Below, in pieces: positions 5,608 through 6,166 of a DNA stretch of 6,166 nt. The notes beneath the pieces were generated by a model that did not search any database, had not been told where the DNA came from, and was given only the letters and a program-made list of their open reading frames with translations. The number at the start of each line of letters is the position of its first letter. Position 1 is the stretch's first letter. Position numbers and translations under genes: made by a program. The DNA comes from Actinomycetota bacterium. GTDB lineage: Bacteria; Actinomycetota; Thermoleophilia; Gaiellales; Gaiellaceae. The DNA lies in contig JACCZA010000376.1 of the NCBI GenBank assembly GCA_013696185.1, positions 1 through 6,166 of the forward strand, in the 5' to 3' direction.

Positions 5608-5613
5608 ACTCTA
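5608..5613 (-). promoter_or_regulatory. Candidate leaderless -10 element (TAGAGT) overlapping the psuG stop, for the P460 gene
   Basis: On the minus strand TAGAGT ends 7 nt before GTG 5600, and its first three bases are the psuG stop codon. No Shine-Dalgarno sequence lies at a working distance: the nearest GGAG is 16 nt away. Either the P460 gene has its own leaderless promoter inside the end of psuG, or it depends on coupling to psuG translation. Since TAG is forced by the stop codon, the chance of coincidence is higher than at the other sites. Confidence 0.35.
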
Positions 5614-6166
5614 CGTCTCCGCGTATGCGACGGCCACCTCGGCGGCGAGGCCGGCGTTGTCGGCGATCAGGCTCCTGTTCGCGTGAAGCGTCCGCCCGCC
5701 GCTCTCGCGGTGGAGCCGGTCGAGTACGAACGGCGTCACGGCCTGGCCGGCGATGCCGAGGCTCGCCGCCCGGGCGAGCGCGCGCTCGATCAGCGGCTCG
5801 ACGTCGTCGAGGCTGTCCTCCGGCGCACGGGCGAGGACGAGTGCCGTCCCGCGCCCGAGCGCCCAGTGGACGCGGGCGACGCGGGCGGCCTCCCCGGGCG
5901 ACTCCACGCGCGCCGAGACCGGGGGGCCGCCGCGTGCGGCGTAGAAGAGCGGCAGCTCGTCGGTGCGGTAGCCGAGCACGGGAATCCCGAGCGTCTCGAG
6001 CAGCTCGCCGGTCGCCGGCACGTCGAGCAGCGACTTGACGCCCGAGGAGACGACGAGGACGGGAGCCCTGGCCAGCTCGGCGAGATCCGCAGAGACGTCG
6101 GGCGGAGCAGGGAAGCCGCGGTGGACGCCCCCGAGGCCGCCCGTCGCCATCACCGCGATCCCGAGC
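5611..6166 (-). CDS. psuG: Pseudouridine-5'-phosphate glycosidase PsuG, C-terminal part (5' end outside window)
   Basis: PsuG reversibly splits pseudouridine 5'-phosphate into uracil and ribose 5-phosphate, a Mn-dependent C-C bond cleavage used in pseudouridine breakdown. The frame runs off the right edge, leaving 184 residues (about 60% of a protein of roughly 305-315 aa). Visible family motifs: ATGGLGGVHRG (7-17), DVSADLAELAR (23-33, with metal-binding D27), SSGVKSLLDVPAT (40-52, with K44), GYRTDELPLFY (65-75) and VTPFVLDRLHRESGGRTLHAN (143-163). The D27-K44 spacing of 17 equals that between E. coli Asp149 and the covalent-intermediate Lys166. N163 probably corresponds to the conserved substrate Asn. 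The GTG at 6153 is internal, since the upstream codons LGIAV continue the domain. The usual partner kinase gene (psuK) is not in the window and may lie upstream. The gene ends 10 bp before the P460 gene. Confidence 0.95.
   Translation of the reverse strand, partial: LGIAVMATGGLGGVHRGFPAPPDVSADLAELARAPVLVVSSGVKSLLDVPATGELLETLGIPVLGYRTDELPLFYAARGGPPVSARVESPGEAARVARVHWALGRGTALVLARAPEDSLDDVEPLIERALARAASLGIAGQAVTPFVLDRLHRESGGRTLHANRSLIADNAGLAAEVAVAYAET

Noticed and set aside
5412..6038. 208-aa plus-strand frame opposite the P460 and psuG genes
   Set aside because: It is antisense to two motif-supported genes and has Arg/Gly/Pro-rich composition without any domain.
1..6166. Mobile element, CRISPR, tRNA or riboswitch
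   Set aside because: Reading both strands showed no terminal inverted repeats, spaced direct repeats, tRNA cloverleaf arms or known riboswitch pattern. The intergenic gaps are too short (at most about 85 bp) to hold most of these.

Overview
The window is very GC-rich (by eye around 70% or more, not computed). Codons end mostly in G or C, GTG starts are frequent, and genes are tightly packed. The gene content (ClpB, an AKR13-like aldo/keto reductase, a futalosine-hydrolase-like protein, PsuG, a GYD protein and a P460-type cytochrome) together with short promoter-proximal starts fits an actinomycetote. The protein style recalls the Thermoleophilia/Gaiellales group; that is an inference from general resemblance, not from a search. 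No IS element, CRISPR array, tRNA, rRNA or phage gene was seen. No gene-free stretch exceeds about 85 bp.

Layout. (1) 1-1487, plus strand: the 3' part of clpB, entering from outside the window and followed by a strong GC hairpin (1504-1525). (2) 1573-3396, minus strand: three genes read right to left. They are an aldo/keto reductase, a small unknown protein of about 97 aa, and a DUF6036/AbiEii-like nucleotidyltransferase whose start overlaps the end of the small gene by 13 bp. (3) 3458-5111, plus strand: a probable futalosine hydrolase (mqnB-like), a six-segment membrane protein and a 95-aa GYD-domain protein. (4) 5130-6166, minus strand: the 3' part of psuG (pseudouridine-5'-phosphate glycosidase, running off the right edge) and a secreted monoheme cytochrome P460-family protein that begins 10 bp after it.

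Most genes are individual housekeeping or accessory metabolic functions with no evident shared pathway. ClpB rescues aggregated protein. PsuG breaks down pseudouridine 5'-phosphate. The MqnB-like protein would act in the futalosine route to menaquinone. The P460 protein acts outside the membrane.

The two most interesting signals are as follows. First, the overlapping small-gene/nucleotidyltransferase pair is organised like toxin-antitoxin modules that use minimal nucleotidyltransferases. Second, four gene starts that lack a Shine-Dalgarno sequence each have a TANNNT hexamer 6-7 nt upstream, which suggests leaderless transcription. The two genes with a good Shine-Dalgarno sequence do not show this arrangement.
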